NCBI RefSeq assembly: GCF_049860565.1
Contig: NZ_CP172056.1
Coordinates: 2,728,001 to 2,792,000 of the forward strand
DNA from: Desulfitobacterium_A nosdiversum
GTDB lineage: Bacteria; Bacillota; Desulfitobacteriia; Desulfitobacteriales; Desulfitobacteriaceae
DNA: 64,000 nucleotides
Reading direction: 5' to 3'
The first letter of the stretch is position 1; every line of letters begins with the position of its first letter. This document shows, one piece after another, positions 7,589 through 16,476 of the stretch. Position numbers and translations under genes: made by a program. Below the pieces are notes generated by a model that was not told where the DNA came from, made no database searches, and saw nothing but the letters and a program-made list of their open reading frames with translations.

Positions 7589-10012
7589 GTGTTTTTCGAT
7601 AAAGAAAGCTTTAAACAGGCTTATTTAGAAAAATTTGCCGAAGCGGAAGGAAAAACGCTTGATGAAGGAACCTCCTGGGATAAGTATCATGCACTTGTAC
7701 TTCTTCTTAAAGAAAAAATAAGCTTATGCCGTGCATTGTCGAATGAAGAATATTCGCGCGAAAAAGAAAAACAAGTTTATTATTTTTCGATGGAATTTCT
7801 GATTGGTAAGCTTCTTCCTTTTTATTTAGTTAATATGGAAATTTACAACTTAGTTCGAGAGGGATTGGTTGATTTAAACATCAACCTGGAATATTTGTTA
7901 GAACAGGAAAGTGATGCAGGACTGGGAAACGGCGGGTTAGGACGGTTAGCTGCCTGCTTTTTAGATTCTATGTCTTTCAAGGGCGTTAAGGGACACGGGA
8001 ATGGCATTCATTACAAATATGGTTTGTTTGAACAAAAATTGGTTAATGGTTTTCAGGCGGAGGTTGCGGATAATTGGCTTAAAAATGGTTACCCTTGGGA
8101 AATGCGAAAACCGGATAAATCTGTTGTGGTTAAATATAAAGGTAAAGTGCGTATTGAATATGTGAATGATAAATTAAATTTTATTCATGAAAATTATGAA
8201 CCCATTCTGGCGGTACCCTATGACATACCGGTATTTAGTTATCGCAATCCCTTTTATATCAACAATTTGAGACTTTGGAGTGCTGAGCCCATGACGACCG
8301 GCCTAGACTTGGAATTATTCAATCGGGGCGAATTCAATCAAGCGATAAGCTATAAATCTGAAGTAGAGGCAATTTCTTATATCCTTTATCCAGAGGACAG
8401 CCATAATCCGGGTCGCGAACTGCGTTTAAAACAAGAGTACTTTTTTGTTGCTGCAGGCTTAGGTTCAATTTTAAGAAGTTATAAAAAAAGTAATTCCGCC
8501 ATACATGAATTTGCAAACTGGGTTGCGATTCACATCAATGATACCCATGCAGCCCTATGTATTCCCGAATTGATGCGGCTTCTGATGGATGAAGAGGGTT
8601 TGGAATGGGATGAAGCTTGGGAGATTACTGTTAATTCAACAAGTTATACCAATCATACCATCTTGCCTGAGGCTCTTGAAAAATGGCCGGTTGTCATGGT
8701 TCGCTATCTATTTCCGCGAATTTATATGATTATCGAAGAAATAGACCGTCGTTACAGAGAAAATATCCGAAAGCGGTTTCCTAAAGAACCTCAGCTTTCC
8801 GATCAAACGGCGATAATTCAAGGCGATCTTGTTCATATGGCTCATCTTGCGATAATTGGAAGCCATTCTGTCAACGGGGTTGCAGATCTTCATACGCGTA
8901 TTCTGAAAGGCCAAATCTTTACTCATCTTAATCAGATTTATCCTAATCGACTTAACAATAAAACGAACGGAGTCAGTCACCGCCGTTTTCTCTATGCTGC
9001 CAATCATGAGTTATCACAGCTGATTACTGAAGCAATCGGACCTCATTGGAAAAGAGATGCAGGCGAACTTCAAAAGCTTAAAACCTTTGCTTATGATTCA
9101 AGTTTTATTGAGCAGTTGGCAAGGATAAAAACCCAAAATAAACATCGCCTAGTCGAACAAGTCAGAAAGAGACAGGGAATTGAGCTTAATCCGTACTCTT
9201 TATTTGATGTCCAGGTTAAGCGGATTCATGCCTATAAAAGACAACTTCTCAATGTGTTTAAAATTATGAATCTCTATAACCATCTAAAAGCGAATCCGAA
9301 TTATCTCAGAGAACCCCAGACGTTTATTTTCGCCGGTAAAGCTGCACCAGGATATCATTATGCGAAAACACTAATCAAGCTGATCAATTCGCTTGCTCAA
9401 AAGATTAACCAGGATAAAGACGTCAACGAAATGATCAAGCTCGTGTTTCTGGAAAATTTCAACGTAACCTTAGGGGAATTGGTCTATCCGGCAGCAGACA
9501 TTAGTGAGCAGATTTCCACAGCGGGCAAAGAAGCGTCAGGAACTGGAAATATGAAATTCATGATGAATGGTGCCATTACATTGGGTACCTTAGATGGTGC
9601 TAATGTCGAGATTCGTGAGGCAGTTGGAGATGAAAATATATTTATCTTTGGTTTAAAAGCGGAAGAAGTCCTTCGTTATTCTTTACAAAGCAGTTATAAA
9701 TCATGGGATGAATATCTCCGGGATCCTCAGCTTAAACGAATATTAGATCAACTTGTCTGTGGGTATTTCCAAGATGTTGGGGGAGAATTTATCCCCATTC
9801 ATGACTCTTTGCTTCACTATAATGATGAATTCTTTGTGCTTAAAGATTTTAACTCTTATTATGAAACCTATCTTAAGATGCTTAATTATTATTCACAAAA
9901 ATCGAAGTGGTTTCAGAGTACCTTAATTAACATTGCAGAGTCCGGTCGCTTTTCCAGTGATCGCACAATCAAAGAATACGCTGAAGGAATCTGGAACATC
10001 CACTGTCGATAA
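7589..10012 (+). CDS. glgP: Glycogen phosphorylase
   Basis: 807 aa, the normal length for bacterial GT35 phosphorylases. It releases glucose-1-phosphate from the ends of alpha-1,4-glucan using PLP. The signature EASGTGNMKFMMNGA is present, with the PLP lysine at residue 656; DAGLGNGGLGRLAACF and the KRIHAYKRQLLN segment are also intact. Start is GTG with AGGGGG 7 nt upstream. It is the first gene of glgP-glgC-glgD-pgi (23-nt gap to glgC), so breakdown and ADP-glucose synthesis are encoded together. Glycogen synthase and branching enzyme are not in the window. Confidence 0.97.
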   Translation: MFFDKESFKQAYLEKFAEAEGKTLDEGTSWDKYHALVLLLKEKISLCRALSNEEYSREKEKQVYYFSMEFLIGKLLPFYLVNMEIYNLVREGLVDLNINLEYLLEQESDAGLGNGGLGRLAACFLDSMSFKGVKGHGNGIHYKYGLFEQKLVNGFQAEVADNWLKNGYPWEMRKPDKSVVVKYKGKVRIEYVNDKLNFIHENYEPILAVPYDIPVFSYRNPFYINNLRLWSAEPMTTGLDLELFNRGEFNQAISYKSEVEAISYILYPEDSHNPGRELRLKQEYFFVAAGLGSILRSYKKSNSAIHEFANWVAIHINDTHAALCIPELMRLLMDEEGLEWDEAWEITVNSTSYTNHTILPEALEKWPVVMVRYLFPRIYMIIEEIDRRYRENIRKRFPKEPQLSDQTAIIQGDLVHMAHLAIIGSHSVNGVADLHTRILKGQIFTHLNQIYPNRLNNKTNGVSHRRFLYAANHELSQLITEAIGPHWKRDAGELQKLKTFAYDSSFIEQLARIKTQNKHRLVEQVRKRQGIELNPYSLFDVQVKRIHAYKRQLLNVFKIMNLYNHLKANPNYLREPQTFIFAGKAAPGYHYAKTLIKLINSLAQKINQDKDVNEMIKLVFLENFNVTLGELVYPAADISEQISTAGKEASGTGNMKFMMNGAITLGTLDGANVEIREAVGDENIFIFGLKAEEVLRYSLQSSYKSWDEYLRDPQLKRILDQLVCGYFQDVGGEFIPIHDSLLHYNDEFFVLKDFNSYYETYLKMLNYYSQKSKWFQSTLINIAESGRFSSDRTIKEYAEGIWNIHCR

Positions 10013-10035
10013 AGACATTAAAGGGAGGCAAGAAG

Positions 10036-11208
10036 GTGTTGAAAAAAGAGTGTATAGCAATGCTTCTAGCTGGAGGACAGGGCAGCAGGCTAGGTGCGTT
10101 AACTCGTAATATTGCTAAACCGGCAGTTCCTTTCGGAGGTAAATATCGAATTATTGACTTTAGTTTAAGCAATTGTACAAATTCCAATATCGATACTGTC
10201 GGTGTATTGACCCAATACAAGCCGTTTATTTTGAATTCCTATATTGGCACCGGTTCAGCTTGGGATCTTGATCATGCTTTTGGCGGAGTCAATATTCTTC
10301 CCCCCTATATGGGTGAGACAGAAGGGAGTTGGTATAAGGGAACAGCAAATGCGATCTACCAAAATATTGATTTTATCAATTATTACGATCCTGACTATGT
10401 CCTTATTATTTCTGGAGACCATATCTATAAAATGAATTATTCCTCTCTTCTTAAATTTCATAAAGAAAAGGGGGCTGAAGTTACGATCTCTACCCTTCAG
10501 GTTCACTGGGAGGAAGCCTCTCGTTTTGGAATAATGAGTGTGGATAAGGATTTTCGGATTACAAAATTTCAGGAAAAGCCATCTCAACCAGAGAGCAATA
10601 TTGCTTCAATGGGAGTTTATCTGTTTAACTGGCATATTTTAAAAGAAGCGCTTTTTGAGGATGAACGCGATGCTGATTCTGAGCATGATTTTGGGAAAAA
10701 TGTTATCCCCCGTTTATTGAGTCAGGGAGTGAACGCTTATGCTTACCCCTTTAAAGGATATTGGAAGGATGTAGGAACAGTCGAAAGTTACTATCAAGCC
10801 AATATGGAAACGCTTCGTCCAAACGAATCGATTAATCTTTTTGATCGTGAATTTAGAATATTTTCGAATGATATGGTGCAAACCCCGCATTATGTAGGTA
10901 CAAAGGCTAAAATCGAAAATAGCCTTATTAGTAATGGCTGTATTGTTTTAGGTGAGGTCAGTAATTCTATTTTAGCACCAGGCGTATACATTGGTGAGGA
11001 TGCCCAAGTAAAAGACAGTATCATTCTTCATCATGCCAAGGTACATTCTAAGACTTCGATTGAGCGGGCTATTATTGGGGAAAAGACAGAAATTCTGAGT
11101 CAATGCAGGATTATTTCTAATGATTATAACAGTACTGCAACTCCGCGAATTACGGTGATTCCTGATCACCAAATTGTTCAGCAAAGTGCTTTTTTTGAAG
11201 CAGGGTAA
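10036..11208 (+). CDS. glgC: Glucose-1-phosphate adenylyltransferase, catalytic subunit
   Basis: 390 aa. Makes ADP-glucose from ATP and glucose-1-phosphate, the committed step of glycogen synthesis. Motifs: nucleotide-binding AMLLAGGQGSRL, KPAVPFGGKYRIIDF, KGTANAIYQN, metal/catalytic SGDHIYKMNY, substrate-binding EKPSQP, and YWKDVGT, then a left-handed beta-helix C-terminus. Start is GTG (GTGTTGAAA) with GGGAGG 7 nt upstream. In Firmicutes GlgC usually pairs with GlgD, encoded next. Confidence 0.97.
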   Translation: MLKKECIAMLLAGGQGSRLGALTRNIAKPAVPFGGKYRIIDFSLSNCTNSNIDTVGVLTQYKPFILNSYIGTGSAWDLDHAFGGVNILPPYMGETEGSWYKGTANAIYQNIDFINYYDPDYVLIISGDHIYKMNYSSLLKFHKEKGAEVTISTLQVHWEEASRFGIMSVDKDFRITKFQEKPSQPESNIASMGVYLFNWHILKEALFEDERDADSEHDFGKNVIPRLLSQGVNAYAYPFKGYWKDVGTVESYYQANMETLRPNESINLFDREFRIFSNDMVQTPHYVGTKAKIENSLISNGCIVLGEVSNSILAPGVYIGEDAQVKDSIILHHAKVHSKTSIERAIIGEKTEILSQCRIISNDYNSTATPRITVIPDHQIVQQSAFFEAG

Positions 11209-11256
11209 AGGTACGCCTGCTGATACTGAATGTAAGAGAGAAAGGGAAGAAAGAAA

Positions 11257-12378
11257 ATGAATCGCGTAATCGGTCTTATCTTTGGAAATACCCGTTCCGA
11301 TCTGCTCCAAGGTCTGACTCAGGATCGCCCAATTGTTGCCCTTCCTTTTGGGGGAAAATATCGTCTGCTCGATTTCGCTTTATCCAGCTTTATCAATTCA
11401 GGGATAAGGACAGTAGGGTTGATTACTCCTCAAAATTATCGGCCTGTACTGGATCATACAGGAGCAGGAAAGGATTGGTATCTTGATCGTAAATCAGGGG
11501 GGCTATTTATTTTACCTGGAGTTATTCATGGTTTATCAGGTGGCCATTCACGATTTCTTATGCAGAATATGACTTCAAATCTTGAGTTTTTAGAAAAGGA
11601 CAGCGCTGAAAACGTTGTCATTACATACTGTAATCAAGTCTACAATATCGATTACCAAGAAGCACTTTATTTTCACGAATTAAAGAAAGCAGACGTAACT
11701 CTGATTTATAAAGAATCAGAGCAGGAAGAAGATCTTCAGAGACGGTTGCTTTTATCTCTGAATGTGGAACATAAGGTTAATACTATAGCTCAAAATTGGG
11801 ATCAAGAGGAGTCTTTAAGCGAAGTCCCATACTTTGTTGATATGCTTATCATTCGTCGCGAGTTGTTTATTGAATTAATTGAACGATATAAATCGATAGA
11901 GACAGCTGATCTGATCGATGCGATTCGTGAAAATATAGACCAAATTGAGGTTTATGCTCATCCTACAAAAGCCTATATTGGGAGAATTAATTCAATAGAA
12001 GACTACTTTAGGTGTAATATGGATCTTCTAAAGCCTGAAGTAAGTCAGGAGCTTTTCCAATCAAAGAATCAGATATATACAAAAGTTCGTGATAATCCAC
12101 CCTCTTTGTACTGTTCGACCCCTAAAGTTAGAAACTCACTTCTATCCTGTGATTGTACCCTTGACGGTGAGGTTGAGCATTCAATTATATCGCGCGGAGT
12201 AATCATCAAACCTGGAGCTAAAGTTAAAAATTGTATACTTATGCAAAAATGTATTATTGGAGAAAATGCAGTGCTTGAAAATGTTATTCTTGATAAATTT
12301 GTCGAGGTAAAAGAGGGCAACGTCTTAGTTGGCAGAAGAGAGAGCCCATTGGTTATTTCAAAAAAATCAATAGTCTAG
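11257..12378 (+). CDS. glgD: GlgD, non-catalytic subunit of ADP-glucose pyrophosphorylase
   Basis: 373-aa paralogue of GlgC. The nucleotide-binding loop is degraded (GLIFGNTRSDLLQGLT in place of LLAGGQGSRL). The SGDHIY catalytic box reads YCNQVY, so the metal-binding Asp is replaced by Asn, while FGGKYRLLDFALS and the hexapeptide-repeat C-terminus remain. Family knowledge: GlgD is inactive alone but modulates GlgC in a heterotetramer. It lies 48 nt after glgC with an AGAGAAAGGGAAG ribosome site, and is co-transcribed. Confidence 0.95.
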   Translation: MNRVIGLIFGNTRSDLLQGLTQDRPIVALPFGGKYRLLDFALSSFINSGIRTVGLITPQNYRPVLDHTGAGKDWYLDRKSGGLFILPGVIHGLSGGHSRFLMQNMTSNLEFLEKDSAENVVITYCNQVYNIDYQEALYFHELKKADVTLIYKESEQEEDLQRRLLLSLNVEHKVNTIAQNWDQEESLSEVPYFVDMLIIRRELFIELIERYKSIETADLIDAIRENIDQIEVYAHPTKAYIGRINSIEDYFRCNMDLLKPEVSQELFQSKNQIYTKVRDNPPSLYCSTPKVRNSLLSCDCTLDGEVEHSIISRGVIIKPGAKVKNCILMQKCIIGENAVLENVILDKFVEVKEGNVLVGRRESPLVISKKSIV

Positions 12379-12499
12379 GAGTTTCAAGATAATTAAATAG
12401 ATTAAAAATTAAATTTTAAATATTTTAAAAGGATTTGTGTAAAAACTATAGAAAATACTCAATGGAATTAATGGGAAAAGTATAGGGTAGGTGTAAGTA

Positions 12500-14098
12500 T
12501 TGACGAATTCGTCTTGGGAGAACTTTAAAACCTATTTATATCATGATCCTCAATTAAAATTAATGTTAGATATCAGTCGAATGATAATTCCAAATGATTA
12601 CTTTGAGAGGATGTCTTCTAAATTAGAAAAAGTTTATGAACAGATCAAGCTGCTGGAAAAGGGTGCAATTGCTAATCCGGATGAGAATCGAAGGGTTGGG
12701 CATTACTGGCTTCGCAATTCGGATATTGCCCCAGAACCTGAAATCGCGGTGGAGATACGGGAGAATCTTGCTGAAATTAAAGTTTTTGTTCAGAAAGTTC
12801 ATAACGGTAGTATTACCTCTCAAACAGGAGAAGCATTTAAGAACGTCCTTCTCATTGGAATTGGCGGTTCAGGTTTAGGTCCCCAATTTATTTCCGATGC
12901 GCTGGGTGCAAATGCGGATAAAATGTCCTTGTTTTTTATTGATAACACGGATCCTGATGGAATGGATCGAGTCTTTAAACGGTTGGAGCCGGAGTTGGAT
13001 ACTACTCTTTGCATTGTGATCTCAAAGAGCGGCGGAACAATTGAAACGCGCAATGGCATGCTTGAAACCCAAAATTTATATGAAAAGAAACGCTTCAACT
13101 TCTCAAAGCATGCGGTGAGCATTACTCAAAAAGGCAGCCAACTTTATCAATACAGTGAAAAAGAGGGATGGCTTAAAAGCTTTCCTATGTGGGATTGGGT
13201 AGGGGGCAGAACATCGGTTCTTTCCTCCGTGGGACTTGTAGCATTGGCTCTCCAAGGAATTGATATCGATGCTTTATTGGCAGGAGCGCGTTGCTGCGAT
13301 GAAATCACCCGTAAAAAAGATACCTTGAATAACCCTTCGGCACTTTTAGCCTTAATGTGGTATAAAGCCACCTCCGGTAAAGGCGGAAAACAAATGGTCA
13401 TGCTGCCCTATAAGGATCGCTTGGCTTTCTTTTCAAAATATTTACAGCAGCTTTTAATGGAGTCCTTAGGAAAAGAAAAAGACCTTGAAGGTCGTGTGGT
13501 TCATCAAGGAATAGCTGTCTACGGCAATAAAGGCTCAACGGATCAACATTCCTATATTCAGCAGCTTCTTGAGGGGCCCGATAACTTCTTCGTAACCTTT
13601 ATCGAAGTCTTAAAGGACCGGGACGGGACTTCACCCATTCTGTCCGAAAATAGTACAAGCGGTGATTTTCTGCAGGCTTTTCTATTGGGAACGCGGAATG
13701 CTTTAACATTTAAAGGAAGAGAATCCATCACGATTACGGTTAATGAGGTTAAGCCGTTTACGATTGGCGTTCTTATCGGGCTCTTTGAACGTGCGGTCAG
13801 TATGTATGCTTTTTTAATCCATATTAATGCCTATCATCAACCTGCTGTAGAGATGGGTAAAAAAGCTGCCGGGGAAGCAATCGCTCTAAAAAACGAGATC
13901 CTTCATTTATTACGAGAGAAGAAGGGGCAGAAATTTACAGTTGGTGAAATTGCTCAACAGCTTGATTCCCCAAATTCTGAAGAAACAATCTTTAAACTTT
14001 TAATTCATCTGCGTGAGAATCCACAACATTGTATTTATGCTCAAAAGGGGAAAACTGTTTTTGACGACCAATATTTTTATGTTCAAGAGCATATATAG
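12500..14098 (+). CDS. pgi: Glucose-6-phosphate isomerase
   Basis: 532 aa. Interconverts glucose-6-phosphate and fructose-6-phosphate. Visible: LIGIGGSGLGPQF, the SIS phosphate-binding loop VISKSGGTIETRNG, GGRTSVLSSVG, LMESLGKEK, the STDQHSY active-site His region and EMGKKAAGEA with a candidate catalytic Lys. The last 65 residues (KKGQKFTVGEIAQQL onward) look like a winged-helix tail beyond the core, as in some longer bacterial Pgi. Start TTG is preceded by a weak AGGTG. It is 121 nt after glgD and probably the last operon gene. Its last 107 bp overlap glk on the other strand. Confidence 0.95.
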   Translation: MTNSSWENFKTYLYHDPQLKLMLDISRMIIPNDYFERMSSKLEKVYEQIKLLEKGAIANPDENRRVGHYWLRNSDIAPEPEIAVEIRENLAEIKVFVQKVHNGSITSQTGEAFKNVLLIGIGGSGLGPQFISDALGANADKMSLFFIDNTDPDGMDRVFKRLEPELDTTLCIVISKSGGTIETRNGMLETQNLYEKKRFNFSKHAVSITQKGSQLYQYSEKEGWLKSFPMWDWVGGRTSVLSSVGLVALALQGIDIDALLAGARCCDEITRKKDTLNNPSALLALMWYKATSGKGGKQMVMLPYKDRLAFFSKYLQQLLMESLGKEKDLEGRVVHQGIAVYGNKGSTDQHSYIQQLLEGPDNFFVTFIEVLKDRDGTSPILSENSTSGDFLQAFLLGTRNALTFKGRESITITVNEVKPFTIGVLIGLFERAVSMYAFLIHINAYHQPAVEMGKKAAGEAIALKNEILHLLREKKGQKFTVGEIAQQLDSPNSEETIFKLLIHLRENPQHCIYAQKGKTVFDDQYFYVQEHI

Positions 14099-15038
14099 CG
14101 GCGCCGTAGAGCGCCGTTTTTTCTTCGCGGATAATATAAACAGGAATCCGTTCAAGCAGTTCACGAAAGCGGCCTTTATCCTGAAACGCGTTTAGAAACG
14201 TGTTCATATCGAACTGATCAAGAATCCTAGGTATGATTCCTCCTCCGATGAAGACTCCGCCCAAGGCAAGGCCTTTTAAGGCTGTGTTACCGGCCTCTGC
14301 CCCAAGAATTTCGGTAAAAAGCTTTAGTGTACGATAATATATTGAAGAAGGATCCAAACGTCCTTTTTCTGAAATTTCTTCGGGCGAGGGCAGAGAAGGG
14401 AGAGCTTTTGCTGACCCCTCTTCTTCTTGAAGAAGAAAGCGATAAAGATTTGTAAGCCCCGGACCGGATAGAATTCTTTCATAACTCACATGCCCATATT
14501 CTTTATGGAGAAATCGCCACAGTTTAACTTCAAGCTCATTACGAGGTGCGAAATCCGCATGAGCGCCTTCCGTTGGGGTGATATACTTTCCTTTAATAAT
14601 TAACGATTCACCAAGGCCTGTTCCGGGAGCTAGGATCGCTTTATTTAAGTTAACGCCTATTTCTGTACCTGAGGTAAGACACAAAAGGTTATTTGATTTA
14701 AGTGCTTTTAAACCATATCCTAGAGCAACAAGATCGTTACAAAAGGCAAAAGGAAATGTATTAAAGCGGTTTCTTATTTTATCAAAATTTAAGACGGTTT
14801 CTAAATTGGTAAGCTTGCATTGACCTTCCTCAATGGGGCCGGCCAAACTTAAGCATCCGGCTTCGATTTTTGAAGCGTCATCAATCGTATTTTTTAAAAA
14901 ATGTTCAATTATTAACTCGATTTCCCGCCAGCTGTTGCTGGCATATTTTTTTTCAGAGAGGAGAAATAGATCGGATCCTTTCTGTTTAAAAAGTCCAAGT
15001 CTTGTATTAGTTCCTCCAATATCACCCGCTAAAATCAT
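13992..15038 (-). CDS. glk: Glucokinase (Glk family)
   Basis: 348 aa. Phosphorylates glucose with ATP to glucose-6-phosphate, feeding Pgi. N-terminal ATP loop GDIGGTNTRLGLF, substrate region TEGAHADFAPRN, GHVSYERILSGPGLTNLYR and the second phosphate loop LGGVFIGGGI identify the E. coli-type Glk family rather than ROK. Start ATG has AAGAAGGTGA 7 nt upstream. The C-terminus (about the last 35 codons) overlaps pgi tail-to-tail and contains the pgi terminator, so transcription of the two genes must interfere or be tolerated. Confidence 0.95.
   Translation of the reverse strand: MILAGDIGGTNTRLGLFKQKGSDLFLLSEKKYASNSWREIELIIEHFLKNTIDDASKIEAGCLSLAGPIEEGQCKLTNLETVLNFDKIRNRFNTFPFAFCNDLVALGYGLKALKSNNLLCLTSGTEIGVNLNKAILAPGTGLGESLIIKGKYITPTEGAHADFAPRNELEVKLWRFLHKEYGHVSYERILSGPGLTNLYRFLLQEEEGSAKALPSLPSPEEISEKGRLDPSSIYYRTLKLFTEILGAEAGNTALKGLALGGVFIGGGIIPRILDQFDMNTFLNAFQDKGRFRELLERIPVYIIREEKTALYGAAIYALEHKNIGRQKQFSPFEHKYNVVDSHADELKV
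14099..14122 (+). terminator. pgi terminator located inside the glk coding region
   Basis: CGGCGC-CGTAGA-GCGCCG hairpin followed by six T, beginning one base after the pgi stop. The whole element lies within the coding sequence of the convergent glk gene, so these bases also specify Glk residues (antisense). Confidence 0.88.
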
Positions 15039-15134
15039 TTAAAATCACCTTCTTTTTAAATACGTAATTTTAATTTCTTTAAATATCTTTCCACTAGCTA
15101 AAATTGAATTTTTATCTTTAACTCATTATTTTTA

Positions 15135-15161
15135 TTGCATTTTCAATTTTTGCGGTATAAT
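15135..15161 (+). promoter_or_regulatory. Probable sigma-A promoter of VUT-queC
   Basis: TTGCAT, 15-nt spacer, TATAAT. The spacer is short. A second TATAAT at 15175 has no -35. I looked for a preQ1 riboswitch in the short leader and saw none. Confidence 0.45.
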
Positions 15162-15195
15162 AAAAGGGTTGTTTTATAATAAAGGGGAAGATTCT

Positions 15196-15702
15196 ATGTT
15201 TATTATATTTTTATATCTTGCAGCAAATGTATTAGCGAATTTGTCTGTAGCCTATTTTGGACCGGTTTCTACATTAGTCAATGCTTTTTTCTTCATTGCT
15301 TTTGACCTTGTTTCACGGGACACATTACATGAACGCTGGCATCATCGACATCTTAAGCTTAAAATGTTGTTGCTTATTGGGGCAGGTGCTGTTATATCTT
15401 ATTGGTTAAATAGAGGAACCGCCCGAATTGCAATGGCCTCTTTTGCAGCCTTTCTTCTGACAGGATTTACAGATACTTTAGTTTATCACTTGCTCAGAAA
15501 AAATTCTAAGATTTTCAAGGTGAATGGTTCAAACATTGTATCGGGAGCTGTTGACTCTATTGTCTTTCCGACACTTGCCTTTGGAAGTTTCCTCCCCTGG
15601 GTCATTATTGGTCAATTTTCGGCTAAGGTTCTGGGAGGATTTATATGGTCTTTGATATTATTTCGATGGAATCATCAACAGAAGGGAGAGGTAACAGCAT
15701 GA
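15196..15702 (+). CDS. VUT/YhhQ-family transporter, probable queuosine-precursor importer
   Basis: 168 aa with about five to six hydrophobic helices. YFGPVSTLVNAFFFIAFDLVSRD and the NIVSGAVDSIVFPT segment are typical of the VUT (PF02592-type) family, several members of which import preQ0/preQ1 or queuine (family knowledge). A start at TTG 15169 is possible, but AAAGGGGAAG lies just ahead of ATG 15196. Its stop overlaps the start of queC as ATGA, which strongly ties its role to queuosine; the exact substrate is inferred. Confidence 0.85.
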   Translation: MFIIFLYLAANVLANLSVAYFGPVSTLVNAFFFIAFDLVSRDTLHERWHHRHLKLKMLLLIGAGAVISYWLNRGTARIAMASFAAFLLTGFTDTLVYHLLRKNSKIFKVNGSNIVSGAVDSIVFPTLAFGSFLPWVIIGQFSAKVLGGFIWSLILFRWNHQQKGEVTA

Positions 15703-16364
15703 AAAAAGCAGTAATTTTGCTTTCTGGAGGTCTTGATAGTACAACTTGCATGAGCGTGGCGCATAAAGAAGGATATGAACTATATCCCATTTCCTTTAAT
15801 TATGGGCAGCGGCATAAAAGAGAACTTGAGAGTGCCAAAGCAGTGGCCTCATTTTATAAGGTTAAGGAACATCGCATTTTTACGATCGATTACGTCGGGG
15901 GAAGTGCACTTACGGATTCATCAATCTCTGTACCGGCGTATCAAGAAAAACCGGGTATCCCAGTAACCTATGTTCCCGCCCGCAATATTCTTTTTTTAAG
16001 CTATGCATTGGGCTATGCTGAGGTACTTGGTGCTGAGGCGATTTTTATTGGAGTTAGTTCCATTGATTACAGTGGTTATCCGGATTGCCGCCCGCAATTT
16101 ATCGAGGCATTCCAAAAAGTTGTTCAAGTCGGAACGAAGGCGGGAGTTGAAGGAAAACCGATTTCTATCAAGACTCCCCTCATTAATTTGACGAAGGGTG
16201 AAACAGTTAAATTAGCCATAGCCAATGGAGCTCCGCTGCATCTCACAACCAGCTGCTATAATGGAGGAGAAAAGGCTTGCGGAATTTGTGACAGCTGTAT
16301 ATTACGCCTGAAAGGTTTTGAAGAAGCAAGGGTAAAGGACCCTATTCCTTATGAAAATCACTAA
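15699..16364 (+). CDS. queC: 7-cyano-7-deazaguanine (preQ0) synthase
   Basis: 221 aa. Converts 7-carboxy-7-deazaguanine to preQ0 with ATP and ammonia, in queuosine tRNA modification. PP-loop LLSGGLDSTT near the N-terminus, VPARNILFLSYA in the middle, and C-terminal zinc-binding cysteines in CYNGGEKACGICDSC. An in-frame start at 15645 exists, but ATG 15699 gives the canonical MKKAVILLSGG start, has GGGAGAGG upstream and overlaps the transporter stop (ATGA). queD, queE and queF are not in the window. Confidence 0.96.
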   Translation: MKKAVILLSGGLDSTTCMSVAHKEGYELYPISFNYGQRHKRELESAKAVASFYKVKEHRIFTIDYVGGSALTDSSISVPAYQEKPGIPVTYVPARNILFLSYALGYAEVLGAEAIFIGVSSIDYSGYPDCRPQFIEAFQKVVQVGTKAGVEGKPISIKTPLINLTKGETVKLAIANGAPLHLTTSCYNGGEKACGICDSCILRLKGFEEARVKDPIPYENH

Positions 16365-16391
16365 TACGAATCACAATCAGATAAGTGCACA

Positions 16392-16438
16392 AAAAACAGC
16401 GCTAGTCATCAGCAATTAAAGATGACCAGCGCTGTTTT
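16392..16438. terminator. Bidirectional terminator between queC and the alcohol dehydrogenase gene
   Basis: AAAACAGCGCT-A-GTCATC pairs with GATGAC-C-AGCGCTGTTTT (one A/C mismatch, 10-nt loop). T-tracts lie on both strands, as expected between convergent genes. Confidence 0.85.
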
Positions 16439-16476
16439 ATCTTATTAAAATAAACTGCTGTAATTATAAGTTGGAT

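Noticed and set aside
7558..7602. 14-codon upstream ORF overlapping the glgP start
   Set aside because: AAGGAG is only 1 nt from its ATG, too close for efficient initiation; better seen as part of the leader.
15039..15195. preQ1 riboswitch upstream of VUT-queC
   Set aside because: I looked for the conserved hairpin and A-rich tail and did not see them; the leader is too short.
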